A stretch of 60,478 bases of DNA from an uncultured Dorea sp. (GTDB taxonomy: Bacteria; Bacillota; Clostridia; Lachnospirales; Lachnospiraceae): positions 1 through 60,478 of the forward strand of contig CAJTQA010000016.1 of NCBI GenBank assembly GCA_910578455.1, given 5' to 3'. Below, in pieces: positions 17,264 to 26,065 of the stretch. The notes under the pieces were generated by a model, which saw nothing but the letters and a program-made list of their open reading frames with translations, was not told the origin of the DNA and made no database searches. Position 1 is the first letter of the stretch; each line of letters begins with the position of its first letter. The position numbers and the translations under genes are program-made.

Positions 17264-18112
17264 TTAAATCGCCACAGGTATATTTTTTATCTGCTCATGA
17301 GTCTCATAATCCAACAGTTTCACATCATCCCTTGTAAACTCATAGAAATCCTTCACCTCCGGATTCAGCCAGAACTTCGGCGCCGGCAGAGGCTCGCGGC
17401 TTATCAGCTCTTCAATAAGCGGTATGTGCCTGTCGTAAATGTGCGCGTCCGCGATCACATGGACGAACTCTCCCACCTCCATGCCGCACACCTGGGCAAG
17501 CATATGGATCAGCACCGCATACTGGCACACATTCCAGCTGTTAGCCGTCAGCACGTCATTCGAACGCTGGTTTAAGATCCCGTTCAGCGTAAGTCTGTCG
17601 TGCCCTGCCCTTTTCGTCACATTGAATGTCATGCTGTAGGCACAGGGGTAAAGATTCATCTCATGTAGATCCTGGTGCACATAGATATTCGTCATGATAC
17701 GGCGGCTGTAAGGATTGTTCTTAAGGTCATAGATTACCCTGTCCACCTGGTCGAACATGCCTTCCCTGTACTGATGCTTTACACTCATCTGATAACCGTA
17801 CGCCTTTCCGATCGAGCCTTCCTCATCCGCCCAGCTATCCCATATATGGCTGTTCAAGTCACAGATATTGTTGGACTTCTTCTGCCAGATCCACAAAAGC
17901 TCGTCCGTACAGCTCTTAATCGGCGTCCGCCTCAAAGTCAGCGCCGGAAACTCCTTACTTAGGTCATACCGGTTCACCACCCCGAACCTCTTCACCGTGT
18001 AGGCAGGCGCGCCGTCCTCCCACACCGGGCGCACCTTCTCACCCCTTGTATCCGTACCGTTTTCAATAATATCACGGCACATATCTATAAACACTCTGTC
18101 CGCATAACTCAT
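17264..18112 (-). CDS. thyA: Thymidylate synthase (ThyA type, divergent active site)
   Basis: 282 residues from ATG 18112, after GGGAGG. It converts dUMP and methylene-THF to dTMP and DHF. Seen motifs are the Arg pair (NPYSRRIMTNIY), the nucleophile Cys in LYPCAYS, the phosphate/uracil site (QRSNDVLTANSWNVCQYAVL) and DAHIYDRHIPL. In E. coli ThyA the Cys is followed by His (PCHAFF); here it is PCAYS, so that His is Ala. The Asn that selects dUMP over dCMP appears present (SWNV). The set of motifs supports a ThyA-fold enzyme; the substitution deserves a check. Confidence 0.9.
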   Translation of the reverse strand: MSYADRVFIDMCRDIIENGTDTRGEKVRPVWEDGAPAYTVKRFGVVNRYDLSKEFPALTLRRTPIKSCTDELLWIWQKKSNNICDLNSHIWDSWADEEGSIGKAYGYQMSVKHQYREGMFDQVDRVIYDLKNNPYSRRIMTNIYVHQDLHEMNLYPCAYSMTFNVTKRAGHDRLTLNGILNQRSNDVLTANSWNVCQYAVLIHMLAQVCGMEVGEFVHVIADAHIYDRHIPLIEELISREPLPAPKFWLNPEVKDFYEFTRDDVKLLDYETHEQIKNIPVAI

Positions 18113-18207
18113 GCACCTGTATCCTCCCTGTATTTTTAAAATTAATCTGTACACCAGTTTATCATGAAATCAGAAAAAGAGAAACCCAAAGTCTCTCTTT
18201 TTTTCAT

Positions 18208-18804
18208 TCATGTTCCTGTCTTAGCAATCTCGCTGATACGCTTTCCGGCAAGAAATTCATTCACCGCGCTGTCCTTCGCCTTATCGTAGGCAAGAAAAGT
18301 AAGCCCTGCCCTCTCCACATTACAGTACACCTTCCAGCAGCCCGTAAGGACACTCTTCCTCCCTCCGTTCTCAATAAATGCTTTTACATCTTCCAGAGGG
18401 TAATCCAAAAATACCCCCATCTCATGAGGGAAATCCATTTTCCCTTTCATATACAGACCCATCCGCATAGAAAGCTGCGTGATACTCTGGGAAAGCTCTA
18501 ACCCCTCATAGCCATAGCCTTTCAAAAACCGCCGGACTTCCCTGTCGGCAAGCACTTTCTCAAGATCCGTTTCTCTGTAAAACAAGACCAGGCACCTCTC
18601 TTTTCTCACAGCAAGAATCCGCCAGGAGATATCCGTAGCCTCAAACAGCCGGTATAATCCCCTCGCCCACGGCCTCTCCATATTCAGAATGCTCGCCGCC
18701 CGCATCCCCTTGAGAAACGGCGCACACTGCATTACAAGCGAAAACTCCATGCGCCGCTCCATATCCTGTTCAAATGCCATATAAGCTATAATCTCTGCCG
18801 TCAT
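18208..18804 (-). CDS. DUF3793 family protein
   Basis: 198 residues. It matches the DUF3793 pattern: an N-terminal segment (QCAPFLKGMRAASILNM), a central VLFYRE motif and a conserved C-terminal part (FPHEMGVFLDYPLEDVKAFI, then TGCWKVYCNVERA). Function is unknown. In Clostridia I recall such genes near iron uptake or flavodoxin genes. An ATGATA-GAT-TATCAT inverted repeat just upstream could fit metal-responsive control. It appears to be a single-gene unit. Confidence 0.8.
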   Translation of the reverse strand: MTAEIIAYMAFEQDMERRMEFSLVMQCAPFLKGMRAASILNMERPWARGLYRLFEATDISWRILAVRKERCLVLFYRETDLEKVLADREVRRFLKGYGYEGLELSQSITQLSMRMGLYMKGKMDFPHEMGVFLDYPLEDVKAFIENGGRKSVLTGCWKVYCNVERAGLTFLAYDKAKDSAVNEFLAGKRISEIAKTGT

Positions 18805-18821
18805 ATTACGCTCCTGGTCTC

Positions 18822-18836
18822 ATGATAGATTATCAT
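18822..18836. promoter_or_regulatory. Inverted repeat upstream of DUF3793, possible Fur-like box
   Basis: ATGATA (18822-18827) and TATCAT (18831-18836) are perfect arms around GAT, 18 nt upstream of the DUF3793 start. The GATAAT/ATTATC-like sequence is reminiscent of Fur boxes but shorter than the 19-bp consensus. Confidence 0.35.
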
Positions 18837-18916
18837 TCCCCCTGACCGGGCATTTTATGAAAATAACCAGGCTTTCCCGCAGAACCCCTTATACCAGAGG
18901 GAGATATAACCTATAT

Positions 18917-20257
18917 TCAGCGTGGCTGAAGACCTGACAGAATGTTGAGAAGCACAGGAATCCCCGTTTGGATTTCCTTTTCATTAGCTTTGCTCAGGCT
19001 GACCCGGTAATAACTATAATTCTTATATTCGTTCAGGAAAAAATTGCTGGTATCCATCAAAGAAATTTTATTTTTGAAAAGATAAGGCTGTAATTGCTGA
19101 AAAGGCACTTCGCTGTTTAACTTCATACACGCAAAAAAGCCGGAATCAGGGATATTCCATCGTATATTGGAATATGGGTGTTCCTCGGCTGTTTCTCTGA
19201 GAATTTTCATTCGGTTGATGTAGAGCTGCCGGATGGAATCCTGATATTTATTGAACAGGCCGCTTTCCAGGTAGACTGCAAGAGATCCCTGGGAAAGAAT
19301 TGAGGTATAGGTGTCAGTCCATTCCTTGTACTCTAAAAAAATGTTTTTCAAAAGAGGCGGCAGCACCAGTGCGGACACCCGCAATCCCGGCATAAGTATT
19401 TTTGAAAAGCTTTTAACATAAATAACCTTGTCCGAGATATCATAATAATACAGAGGGTCATTCCGGGAATCTGTATCAAAATCTGCGGCAATATCATCTT
19501 CCACTATATATACATTGTATTTCCTGGCAAGCCGGACAAGAGTTTCTTTTTCCTGTTTTGAATAAGAATGGCCGGTCGGGTTGTGGTATCTTGGAATCGT
19601 ATAGAAGAATTTGATATCCCCATAGAGAAAAAGGCGCTCCAGTTCATCAAAATCAATTCCATCAAAATCTTTTCTGATTCCGATAACCCGCGAATTGCAT
19701 AGATATACGCTTTTGACCATCCCATAATAAGCAGGCTGTTCAAGCAGGATGGTCTGCTTGCCGTTTGGGAAAGGCATCCGGCAAAGAATATCCAACGCCT
19801 GCTGCGAGCCGGAAGTCACAATGATATTGGAAGGCTCTGCATGTACCTGATATTGCCGAAACTGCTTTTGCAGAGCAGTAATCAGAGCAGGAAGGCCCTG
19901 GCTGTTGGAATAGGTGAAGATGTCTTCGCGGAATAGCTGAAGGGAAGTATTAACACAGTGCTGAAAGTTGTCATAAGGCATATAGCGGCTGTCAGGCGCC
20001 CCGGAGTAAAAATCGATGGCAGGAGGCCTCGAATTCATCTGCAGCGAATCCTTGCCAAGAACATAATATCCGCTTCTCGGGATGGAATAAATAATGTGCT
20101 TTTTTTCAAGGGCAGAATAAGCAGTGAGAACAGTTCCGATGCTTGTCGAGAACAATTCGGACATATCTCGTAAAGACGGCAGCTTTGCTTTTGGCTTCCA
20201 TGTGCCGGAATTAATCTGTTCTTTTATATATTCCTGTATTTCTTCATGTTTTAACAT
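18917..20257 (-). CDS. MocR/PdxR-type GntR-aminotransferase transcription regulator
   Basis: 446 residues with two domains. Residues 1-75 are a GntR winged helix (WKPKAKLPSLRDMSELF, VLTAYSALEKKHIIYSI). The rest is a fold-type I aminotransferase domain (VTSGSQQALDIL, YNVYIVEDDIAADFD) with a likely PLP Lys in YVKSFSKILMPGLRVS. MocR proteins use PLP or a PLP-amino acid adduct as effector. The gene is divergent from an NhaC-type antiporter and an M20 peptidase, which are its likely targets. GGAGC precedes the ATG. Confidence 0.92.
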   Translation of the reverse strand: MLKHEEIQEYIKEQINSGTWKPKAKLPSLRDMSELFSTSIGTVLTAYSALEKKHIIYSIPRSGYYVLGKDSLQMNSRPPAIDFYSGAPDSRYMPYDNFQHCVNTSLQLFREDIFTYSNSQGLPALITALQKQFRQYQVHAEPSNIIVTSGSQQALDILCRMPFPNGKQTILLEQPAYYGMVKSVYLCNSRVIGIRKDFDGIDFDELERLFLYGDIKFFYTIPRYHNPTGHSYSKQEKETLVRLARKYNVYIVEDDIAADFDTDSRNDPLYYYDISDKVIYVKSFSKILMPGLRVSALVLPPLLKNIFLEYKEWTDTYTSILSQGSLAVYLESGLFNKYQDSIRQLYINRMKILRETAEEHPYSNIRWNIPDSGFFACMKLNSEVPFQQLQPYLFKNKISLMDTSNFFLNEYKNYSYYRVSLSKANEKEIQTGIPVLLNILSGLQPR

Positions 20258-20403
20258 TGGCAGCTCCTTTTATTCATTTTTGTGCTAGTACAATGTTTCA
20301 GAAAACGATTTGAACGCACATCTGTCATAGTATATCATTGATACATAGAAAAGTAAAGAAATCATGTTTCAAGATGCGATGCATCGGAAAGGAGTGGGAA
20401 AAC

Positions 20404-21837
20404 ATGAAAAAGCACGAACGAAGAAAGCCGACATTTGCAGAAGCCATTATCCCGTTAATTGCTATGTTCCTGATTCTGTCTGTGGGATACGGAGTATGTG
20501 GATTTCCGAAAGAGGCCATGCTGGTCCTGTCGGCGGTGGTAACGGCCGGGATGGCCTTTTACCTGGGGGCAACGTGGGAAGAGATGATAGAGACCGTGTC
20601 TGAGAAGATTGCGAAAGCTATGCCGACAATTTTAATTCTTCTGGCAGTAGGGATTATTATTTCTTCATGGATGCTGTCTGGCACAATCCCGATGATGATC
20701 TACTATGGAATCCAGATTGTCAATCCCAAATTTTTTTATGTGACGGCGTTTATTATCTGCGCGGTAATTTCTACTTGTACCGGAACCTCCTGGGGATCCA
20801 TCGGAACTATCGGTGTAGTTTTGGTCATCATTGCCCGGGGCGTAGGGCTGGCCGTCCCGATCACGGCAGGAGCAGTGGTTGCAGGCTCCTACTTTGGAGA
20901 TAAGATGTCTCCTCTGTCCGATACGACAAATCTGGCGCCTCTTGCGGCCGGCAGCACATTGTACGAACATATCCGCCACATGTTTTATACAACAGTTCCG
21001 GCTGCAATTGGTGCAATTATCATCTATACTCTGCTTGGGCTTAAAGCCGGAACAGATATATCTGTAGAGTCGGAAACTGTGAGAGGCATGATGGAGAATC
21101 TGGAGCAGATATTCCACTGGAATATCTTGTTGCTGATACCGATCATCATTGTTTTGGCCGGGTCTGTTATGAAAAAGCCGACAATACCGATTATGCTCTT
21201 GTCAAGCGCAGTTGCCGGCTTTCTTGGCATATTCTTCCAGGGCTTTACTTTGTCCGATTTCTTCGAGGCATCCGTCAGCGGTTTCAGCATGGAGCAGGTA
21301 AAAGGAATCGAAGATATGGAAGTCCTTCCCGAAATCACCAGCCTTCTGGCAAGGGGCGGGATGAATTCCATGCTGGAAACAATACTTTTAATCCTATGCG
21401 CGTTTTCCTTTGCAGGTATTATCACAAGTTCGGGATGCCTGGACGTCATTTTAGAAAAACTGAGCCAAGTAGTAAAGAACCGTTTCAGCCTGATTTTATC
21501 TACAGTCGTATCCACAGTCACGATGGCAGTCGCGACAGGAAGCGACTTCCTGACTATTCTGATCCCAGGTGAGCTGTTTGCGGATGTCTACAAGAGAATG
21601 GGCTATGCTGCTAAAAATCTTTCCCGGACACTTGAAGATTCCGGCACTTGCGTAGTCGCCTTAATACCGTGGTCAGCAGCGGGAGCATACGCTTCAGGCG
21701 CATTGGGAGTTGCAACGGCAGAGTATGCGCCTTTTGCCTTTTTCTGTTTCTTCAGCACGCTTATGGCTCTGGTCTGCGGCGCTACAGGATTCGGTATAGA
21801 AAAATCAAAAAAGGAAGAGGATGAAAATGTTAAGTAA
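20404..21837 (+). CDS. NhaC-family Na+/H+ antiporter-like membrane transporter
   Basis: 477 residues from ATG 20404, after AAAGGAG; a frame opening at 20338 lacks such a site. About 11 hydrophobic helices are visible. Family-typical segments include FIICAVISTCTGTSWGSIGT, AGSYFGDKMSPLSDTTNLA, SFAGIITSSGC, ATGSDFLTILIPGELF and SGTCVVALIPWSAAGAY. The ion or solute is not certain: NhaC relatives include malate-lactate and amino-acid exchangers. The downstream peptidase overlaps it by 17 nt, so the pair is one operon, probably controlled by the divergent MocR protein. Confidence 0.9.
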   Translation: MKKHERRKPTFAEAIIPLIAMFLILSVGYGVCGFPKEAMLVLSAVVTAGMAFYLGATWEEMIETVSEKIAKAMPTILILLAVGIIISSWMLSGTIPMMIYYGIQIVNPKFFYVTAFIICAVISTCTGTSWGSIGTIGVVLVIIARGVGLAVPITAGAVVAGSYFGDKMSPLSDTTNLAPLAAGSTLYEHIRHMFYTTVPAAIGAIIIYTLLGLKAGTDISVESETVRGMMENLEQIFHWNILLLIPIIIVLAGSVMKKPTIPIMLLSSAVAGFLGIFFQGFTLSDFFEASVSGFSMEQVKGIEDMEVLPEITSLLARGGMNSMLETILLILCAFSFAGIITSSGCLDVILEKLSQVVKNRFSLILSTVVSTVTMAVATGSDFLTILIPGELFADVYKRMGYAAKNLSRTLEDSGTCVVALIPWSAAGAYASGALGVATAEYAPFAFFCFFSTLMALVCGATGFGIEKSKKEEDENVK

Positions 21838-22978
21838 AAAACTGAAAAAATATCTGGATGACCATTATAATGAGATGGTGTCTCTCTTGGAACGGGTTGT
21901 TAATATTGACAGCGGTTCCGCATGCAAGAAAGGGATTGACCAGATTGCGGACATTATGCTGGATGAGTTTGAAAAAGAGGGGTTTGAACCAGAGGTTCTG
22001 CATCATGAAAATTGCGGAAACGGACTGATTGTGCGTAAAAAAGGCACAGAAAAACAGCTCTTGATGATCTGCCATCTGGATACTGCGTTTCCGGATGGAA
22101 CAGCGGCAAAACATCCTTTCCGGATAGACGGGAAAATAGCTACCGGACCCGGAGTAGAAGATATGAAAAGCTGCTTTGTAGGGTGCCTGTATGCCTGGAA
22201 GGCTCTTCATGCGCTTGAGGTTAAAAACCTTCCTTCTGTTGCCGTCTTGTTCAGCGGAGACGAGGAGACCGGAAGCCATGCAGTAAAGGAAGACATCATT
22301 AAAGAGGGAAAGAAAGCAAACTGGTGTATCGTAACAGAGGGAGCCCGTGAAAATGGAGCTATAGTGATCGGGCGCAAAGGAAATACTTACATACATGTGA
22401 CCGCAAAAGGACGGGCTGTGCACGCAGGGATTGAGCCTCAGAAAGGCGGAAATGCAATTGAAGAACTGGCTCTGAAAATCGTAAAATTACGCAAACTGAA
22501 TGATTATGAAAACGGCGCGAGCGTGACGGTCACAATGATCCATGGAGGAGAAAACAGAATTGTCGTGGCGGAACATGCTGAAATGGATATTGACCTGCGT
22601 TATCAGGAAAAAGAACAGGGAGAGCGTCTTATCAGGGAAGTGAAGGCAATCCTTGACCATAGTGAAATTGAGAACGTTCACATCTCATACACGTTAACTA
22701 TGAACAGGCCGCCTCTTACGCAGGTTCCGGGAAGCCTAAAACTTCAGGAACTCACCAGGCAGATTTCAGATGAGCTTGGGATTCCCTATCTGACGGCAAT
22801 GACAGGCGGGGTAAGCGACGGGAATTTTGTGGCCGACCTGGGCATCCCGACAATCGATGGCATGGGCCCTGTGGGCGGTTTGATGTGTTCGCCTGAGGAA
22901 TATTTGAATCTGGATACATGGGCAGAGCGTACCGCAAGGATGGCGGCAGTCATTGCAGGACTTAGCCGCCTGGAGTAA
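21821..22978 (+). CDS. M20 family metallopeptidase / amidohydrolase
   Basis: 385 residues. Zinc ligands are seen in MICHLDTAFPDG, GPGVEDMKSC and FSGDEETGSHAV. A dimerisation domain (IHVTAKGRAVHAGIEPQKGG) and a C-terminal VSDGNFVADLGIPTIDGMGP complete the CPG2/ArgE-DapE pattern. It likely removes an acyl or amino-acid group from a small peptide or N-acyl amino acid. It overlaps the transporter gene, suggesting it acts on the transported solute. ATG 21821 and 21827 are both possible starts. Confidence 0.9.
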   Translation: MKMLSKKLKKYLDDHYNEMVSLLERVVNIDSGSACKKGIDQIADIMLDEFEKEGFEPEVLHHENCGNGLIVRKKGTEKQLLMICHLDTAFPDGTAAKHPFRIDGKIATGPGVEDMKSCFVGCLYAWKALHALEVKNLPSVAVLFSGDEETGSHAVKEDIIKEGKKANWCIVTEGARENGAIVIGRKGNTYIHVTAKGRAVHAGIEPQKGGNAIEELALKIVKLRKLNDYENGASVTVTMIHGGENRIVVAEHAEMDIDLRYQEKEQGERLIREVKAILDHSEIENVHISYTLTMNRPPLTQVPGSLKLQELTRQISDELGIPYLTAMTGGVSDGNFVADLGIPTIDGMGPVGGLMCSPEEYLNLDTWAERTARMAAVIAGLSRLE

Positions 22979-23011
22979 GCAGGCGATCCGACAGTAACCT
23001 TTTGTCCAGAA

Positions 23012-23045
23012 TTAATAAAGGGAGTAGCTCATGCGAGCCGCTCCC
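23012..23045 (-). terminator. Terminator after marR
   Basis: On the minus strand GGGAGCGGCTC and GAGCTACTCCC form a stem around GCAT and are followed by TTTATTAATT. It lies between the convergent M20 peptidase and marR genes. Confidence 0.65.
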
Positions 23046-23101
23046 TCCCCTGTAGGGCTGCCTGTTTCCCACCAGACCCTTCCTATGCCATTCATAACGT
23101 T

Positions 23102-23533
23102 TCACGGTTCAGCTATATTATACAGCACTCTGTTCAGCATCCTATAGAGCGCCTCAGCCTCTTTCTCCGTCATCCCGAGAGTCAGCATCTTGTCCAATTT
23201 CTTCCGGTGCACCTCCATGCGTTTCTGTATGTCGTAGGCCTTTTCCGTCAGGTAGATGTTTTTGCACCGCTTATCCTTCCCGCTGGGAACGGAGAGGATA
23301 AATCCTTTCTCGTCAAGCCTCTTTAACAGGCCCGTGACCGTAGGATTTTTAAGATTTAGCGCCCGCTCGATATCCCTCTGAGTCACCTGATCCTTGCTGC
23401 TCTGCAGGAGAAAATCAAGCACCTCGCACTGCGACGAAGTAATCCCTAACTTCCTGAGCCTGTTGTTAAATTCCTTCTCATACACATTGTTGATCTGCTT
23501 AAATAAAAACCCGATCGTCCTTCTCTCACGCAT
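23102..23533 (-). CDS. MarR family transcriptional regulator
   Basis: 143 residues with the MarR winged helix. The N-terminal dimer helix is followed by QCEVLDFLLQSSKDQVTQRD and IERALNLKNPTVTGLLKRLD as recognition region, then the wing FILSVPSGKDKRCKNIYLT. It lies 15 nt behind folT, so it should be transcribed from the THF-riboswitch-controlled promoter. Target genes are unknown; folT itself or another folate gene is possible. Confidence 0.9.
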   Translation of the reverse strand: MRERRTIGFLFKQINNVYEKEFNNRLRKLGITSSQCEVLDFLLQSSKDQVTQRDIERALNLKNPTVTGLLKRLDEKGFILSVPSGKDKRCKNIYLTEKAYDIQKRMEVHRKKLDKMLTLGMTEKEAEALYRMLNRVLYNIAEP

Positions 23534-23548
23534 AGAGCCCCGTCCTTT

Positions 23549-24112
23549 CTATGACGCTCTCATTCCCCGCACCATCTCCAACACGTTCGTCTTCGCCAGC
23601 GTCTTTGCCACAGTGTAAAAAAGCACTACTTCAATGGGCAGCATGATAATCTGTTTCAGTATTCGTGCCGGCAGCAGCGCAAAAAAACCGTCGCCGTACA
23701 GAATTGTCAACCAGTAGGTGTTAAGCCCCAGGTTCACCAGCACCGTGACCAGAAGATTTGCCAGTATCACCCGCTTAATAGTCAGCGGCTTTTTGTACAG
23801 CACAAATCCGTAGATGAGCCCTCCGCAAAAACCGCTGACGGTAAATCCCGGGAAAAATGGTCCTGTCGGATTCACAAGGTACTTCACAAGATCCGCCAAT
23901 CCTCCGACAATCCCTCCCACTGCCGGGCCGAACAAAAGCCCCGTCATCTCATTCACGATATACGCAAACCCTATTTTAATGTAGTCCGTAAGCTGCAGGG
24001 TATAAAAACCCAGCACTACCGCGATTGCCAGCAGCATGGCCGACGCCGCCAGAGTCTTGAGCTCTCTGAGCTCGTGAACAGATTCAATGAATGATGTTTT
24101 CAAATTTTTCAT
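23549..24112 (-). CDS. folT: Folate ECF transporter substrate-binding (S) component
   Basis: 187 residues with about five to six hydrophobic helices, typical of ECF S components (AMLLAIAVVLGFYTLQLTDY, FGPAVGGIVGGLADLVKYLV, NPTGPFFPGFTVSGFCGGLI). The GPFFPGFTVSG segment is characteristic of folate-type S components. It joins a shared EcfAA'T energising module encoded elsewhere and imports folates. A THF riboswitch directly upstream independently supports the substrate. Confidence 0.93.
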   Translation of the reverse strand: MKNLKTSFIESVHELRELKTLAASAMLLAIAVVLGFYTLQLTDYIKIGFAYIVNEMTGLLFGPAVGGIVGGLADLVKYLVNPTGPFFPGFTVSGFCGGLIYGFVLYKKPLTIKRVILANLLVTVLVNLGLNTYWLTILYGDGFFALLPARILKQIIMLPIEVVLFYTVAKTLAKTNVLEMVRGMRAS

Positions 24113-24181
24113 TAAAAAATACCTCCTTTGCAGTAGTCCTTAAAGCTACGCATAAGCAGGTATCTCTATCTGTTTATGTGT

Positions 24182-24283
24182 AGCAGCGGGATGCGGAACA
24201 TGCACCGCAGTCTCCAAAAGCCCTTCGTCCGGCTGGCAACTCCCCGTCCATCCGGCACTTAACGCGCACATTCCTACTCTGCT
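24182..24283 (-). promoter_or_regulatory. THF (tetrahydrofolate) riboswitch, class I
   Basis: On the minus strand conserved blocks appear in order: GCAGAGTAG, CGCGTTAAGTGCCGGATGG, GTTGCC, GGACGAAGGGC, CTGCGGTGCATG and CGCATCCCGCTGC. P1 is AGCAG/CTGCT. This matches the known THF riboswitch with its CGTTAAGTG and CGCATCC signatures. A GCTAC/GTAGC hairpin (about 24147-24186) lies between it and the folT ribosome site and may be the expression platform. Confidence 0.93.
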
Positions 24284-24310
24284 TCTCTTTAATAATTTTT
24301 TTACAAAAGA

Positions 24311-24339
24311 ATCATAGCACACATTGCCTGAAAGGTCAA
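24311..24339 (-). promoter_or_regulatory. Promoter of the THF riboswitch-folT-marR unit
   Basis: TTGACC (24334-24339), 17 nt, TATGAT (24311-24316) on the minus strand; the start falls about 20 nt before the riboswitch P1 helix. Confidence 0.75.
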
Positions 24340-24358
24340 TTCACACTTAACCGATTCT

Positions 24359-25789
24359 TCATTTCCGCTGCCCATCTCCGTCTTTCATGGCACGCAGCTC
24401 CCTCACCGCAAACCCGGCGGCCACTGCCGCCGCTGCCCCGTCCGCAATGGGTCCGGCATACATCACCCCGTCGATTCCCATAAAGACCGGAAAAATCAAT
24501 ATAAGCGGCAGAAGGAAGATAACCTGCCTTGTCAGAGACACTACGATGCCAAGCTTAGCTTTCCCGATAGACGTAAAGAACCCTGAAGACATAGGCTGTA
24601 TCCCGTTAATGAATGTCAGGAGCATAAAGACTTTAAAATACCGCTCCGCAAAATGAAAATATTCTTCCGTACCCGTACCGAAGATACTGACAATCTGCCT
24701 TGGGAAAAGCTGAAAGCACAAAAAGAACAGGATTCCTACCATCAGGGATATCTGGAACGCTTTCTTATACGCTTCCCTCACCCTGCCGTAATTTTTCGCC
24801 CCGTAATTAAATCCCCACAGCGGCTGGCATCCTTGCGAAGTTCCGATACAGATGGACATAAACACCATATTCACCTTGGAGATAACCCCCACGCATGCCA
24901 GCGGGATGTCCGTTCCGTACATCGATGCCGCCCCGTAATGCCTCAGCGTATTGTTCATTGTAATCTGAACCGCCGCCATGGCAATCTGATTGACGCATGC
25001 CGCCATCCCCAGAGACACAATCGCCTTAAGAAACTCCGAACGCGGCCTTAGCATCTTGGCCTCCAGATTAAGATGGCAGAATCTTGAAAAATACACTATT
25101 ACAAGAATACCGGAAACCATCTGCCCAATCACCGTCGCCCATGCCGCTCCCTTGATCCCCCAATGAAACATGAAGATAAATACAGGATCCAGAATGGTAT
25201 TGATAATTGCCCCAGTAAGCATGCATGCCATAGAATAAGTCGGGCTCCTGTCCGCCCTTATCAGATGGTTTCCCCCGGTGGTAAGAATCAGAAACGGTAT
25301 CCCAAATGCAGTGATTCCCAGATAATCCTGTGCATAGGGCAGAATGTCCGGCGTCACCCCAAAGATATGTAAAAGTGGGTTTAGAAACAAAATGACGGCA
25401 AAAGCTATAATGCTCCCGCAGATTACCAGCATAGAAAGCCCGGTTCCCATAATACGGTTCGCCCGTTCCCGATTCCCCGCGCCCGACTCTAAGTTAAAGT
25501 TGGATGAACTGCCAATTCCCAATAAAAGGGCTGTCGCCGTGCAAATGATAGACACCGGGAACGCCACATTGGTAGCCGCATTCCCAAGCATCCCCACTCC
25601 CTGCCCGATAAAAATCTGATCCACAATATTGTAGAGCGAGCTTACCAGCATGCTGATGATTGCCGGTATGGCAAATTTCGCGATAAGCCGCCCCACATTC
25701 TCATAAGCCAAAGGATTTCCCTCATGCGCTCCTATGTTTCCGGCGCTGTGCTCTGTATTATTTTCCGTCTTCCCATTTCCCATCATCAT
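24359..25789 (-). CDS. MATE family efflux transporter
   Basis: About 476 residues from one of three consecutive ATGs (25789, 25786, 25783) after AAGAGG. The open frame extends further upstream only because it runs through the tRNA gene. About 12 hydrophobic helices are present with the MATE start (LIAKFAIPAIISMLVSSLYN, IVDQIFIGQGVG) and its repeat (QPLWGFNYGAKNYGRVREAY). It exports cationic drugs or metabolites using an Na+ or H+ gradient; the substrate is unknown. The gene lies directly behind tRNA-Gly and its terminator. Confidence 0.92.
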   Translation of the reverse strand: MMMGNGKTENNTEHSAGNIGAHEGNPLAYENVGRLIAKFAIPAIISMLVSSLYNIVDQIFIGQGVGMLGNAATNVAFPVSIICTATALLLGIGSSSNFNLESGAGNRERANRIMGTGLSMLVICGSIIAFAVILFLNPLLHIFGVTPDILPYAQDYLGITAFGIPFLILTTGGNHLIRADRSPTYSMACMLTGAIINTILDPVFIFMFHWGIKGAAWATVIGQMVSGILVIVYFSRFCHLNLEAKMLRPRSEFLKAIVSLGMAACVNQIAMAAVQITMNNTLRHYGAASMYGTDIPLACVGVISKVNMVFMSICIGTSQGCQPLWGFNYGAKNYGRVREAYKKAFQISLMVGILFFLCFQLFPRQIVSIFGTGTEEYFHFAERYFKVFMLLTFINGIQPMSSGFFTSIGKAKLGIVVSLTRQVIFLLPLILIFPVFMGIDGVMYAGPIADGAAAAVAAGFAVRELRAMKDGDGQRK

Positions 25790-25856
25790 AATCCTCTTCA
25801 TAATCCTTGGAAATAATTTCCCAAAAATATATTTAAAACATTTTATTAATTTATGC

Positions 25857-25884
25857 AAAAAAGCTTTCCGAATACTCGAAAAGC
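25857..25884 (-). terminator. Terminator after tRNA-Gly
   Basis: On the minus strand GCTTTTC (25878-25884) and GGAAAGC (25863-25869) form a hairpin followed by a run of six T residues. Confidence 0.7.
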
Positions 25885-25896
25885 CTTTTTCAAAGA

Positions 25897-25968
25897 GCGA
25901 CAGACGGGGTTCGAACCCGCGACCCCGACCTTGGCAAGGTCGTACTCTACCAACTGAGCCACTGTCGC
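25897..25968 (-). tRNA. tRNA-Gly (anticodon GCC)
   Basis: A full cloverleaf is readable on the minus strand: acceptor arms GCGACAG and CTGTCGC, D-arm GGCTCAGTTGGTAGAGT, anticodon loop TTGCCAA, T-arm GGGTTCGAACCCC. It is 72 nt long and the CCA end is not encoded. Confidence 0.97.
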
Positions 25969-26065
25969 ATTTCTTATGTTTGTTCCTCAGAACAATAATT
26001 ACTATACTACACGACTCCCCGTTTGTCAACAAATATTTTTAATTTTTCTATTTTTTTTATTTTCC

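Noticed and set aside
25790..26032. N-terminal extension of the MATE protein
   Set aside because: The frame is open only because it runs through tRNA-Gly and its terminator. The ATG cluster at 25783-25789 after AAGAGG is the better start.
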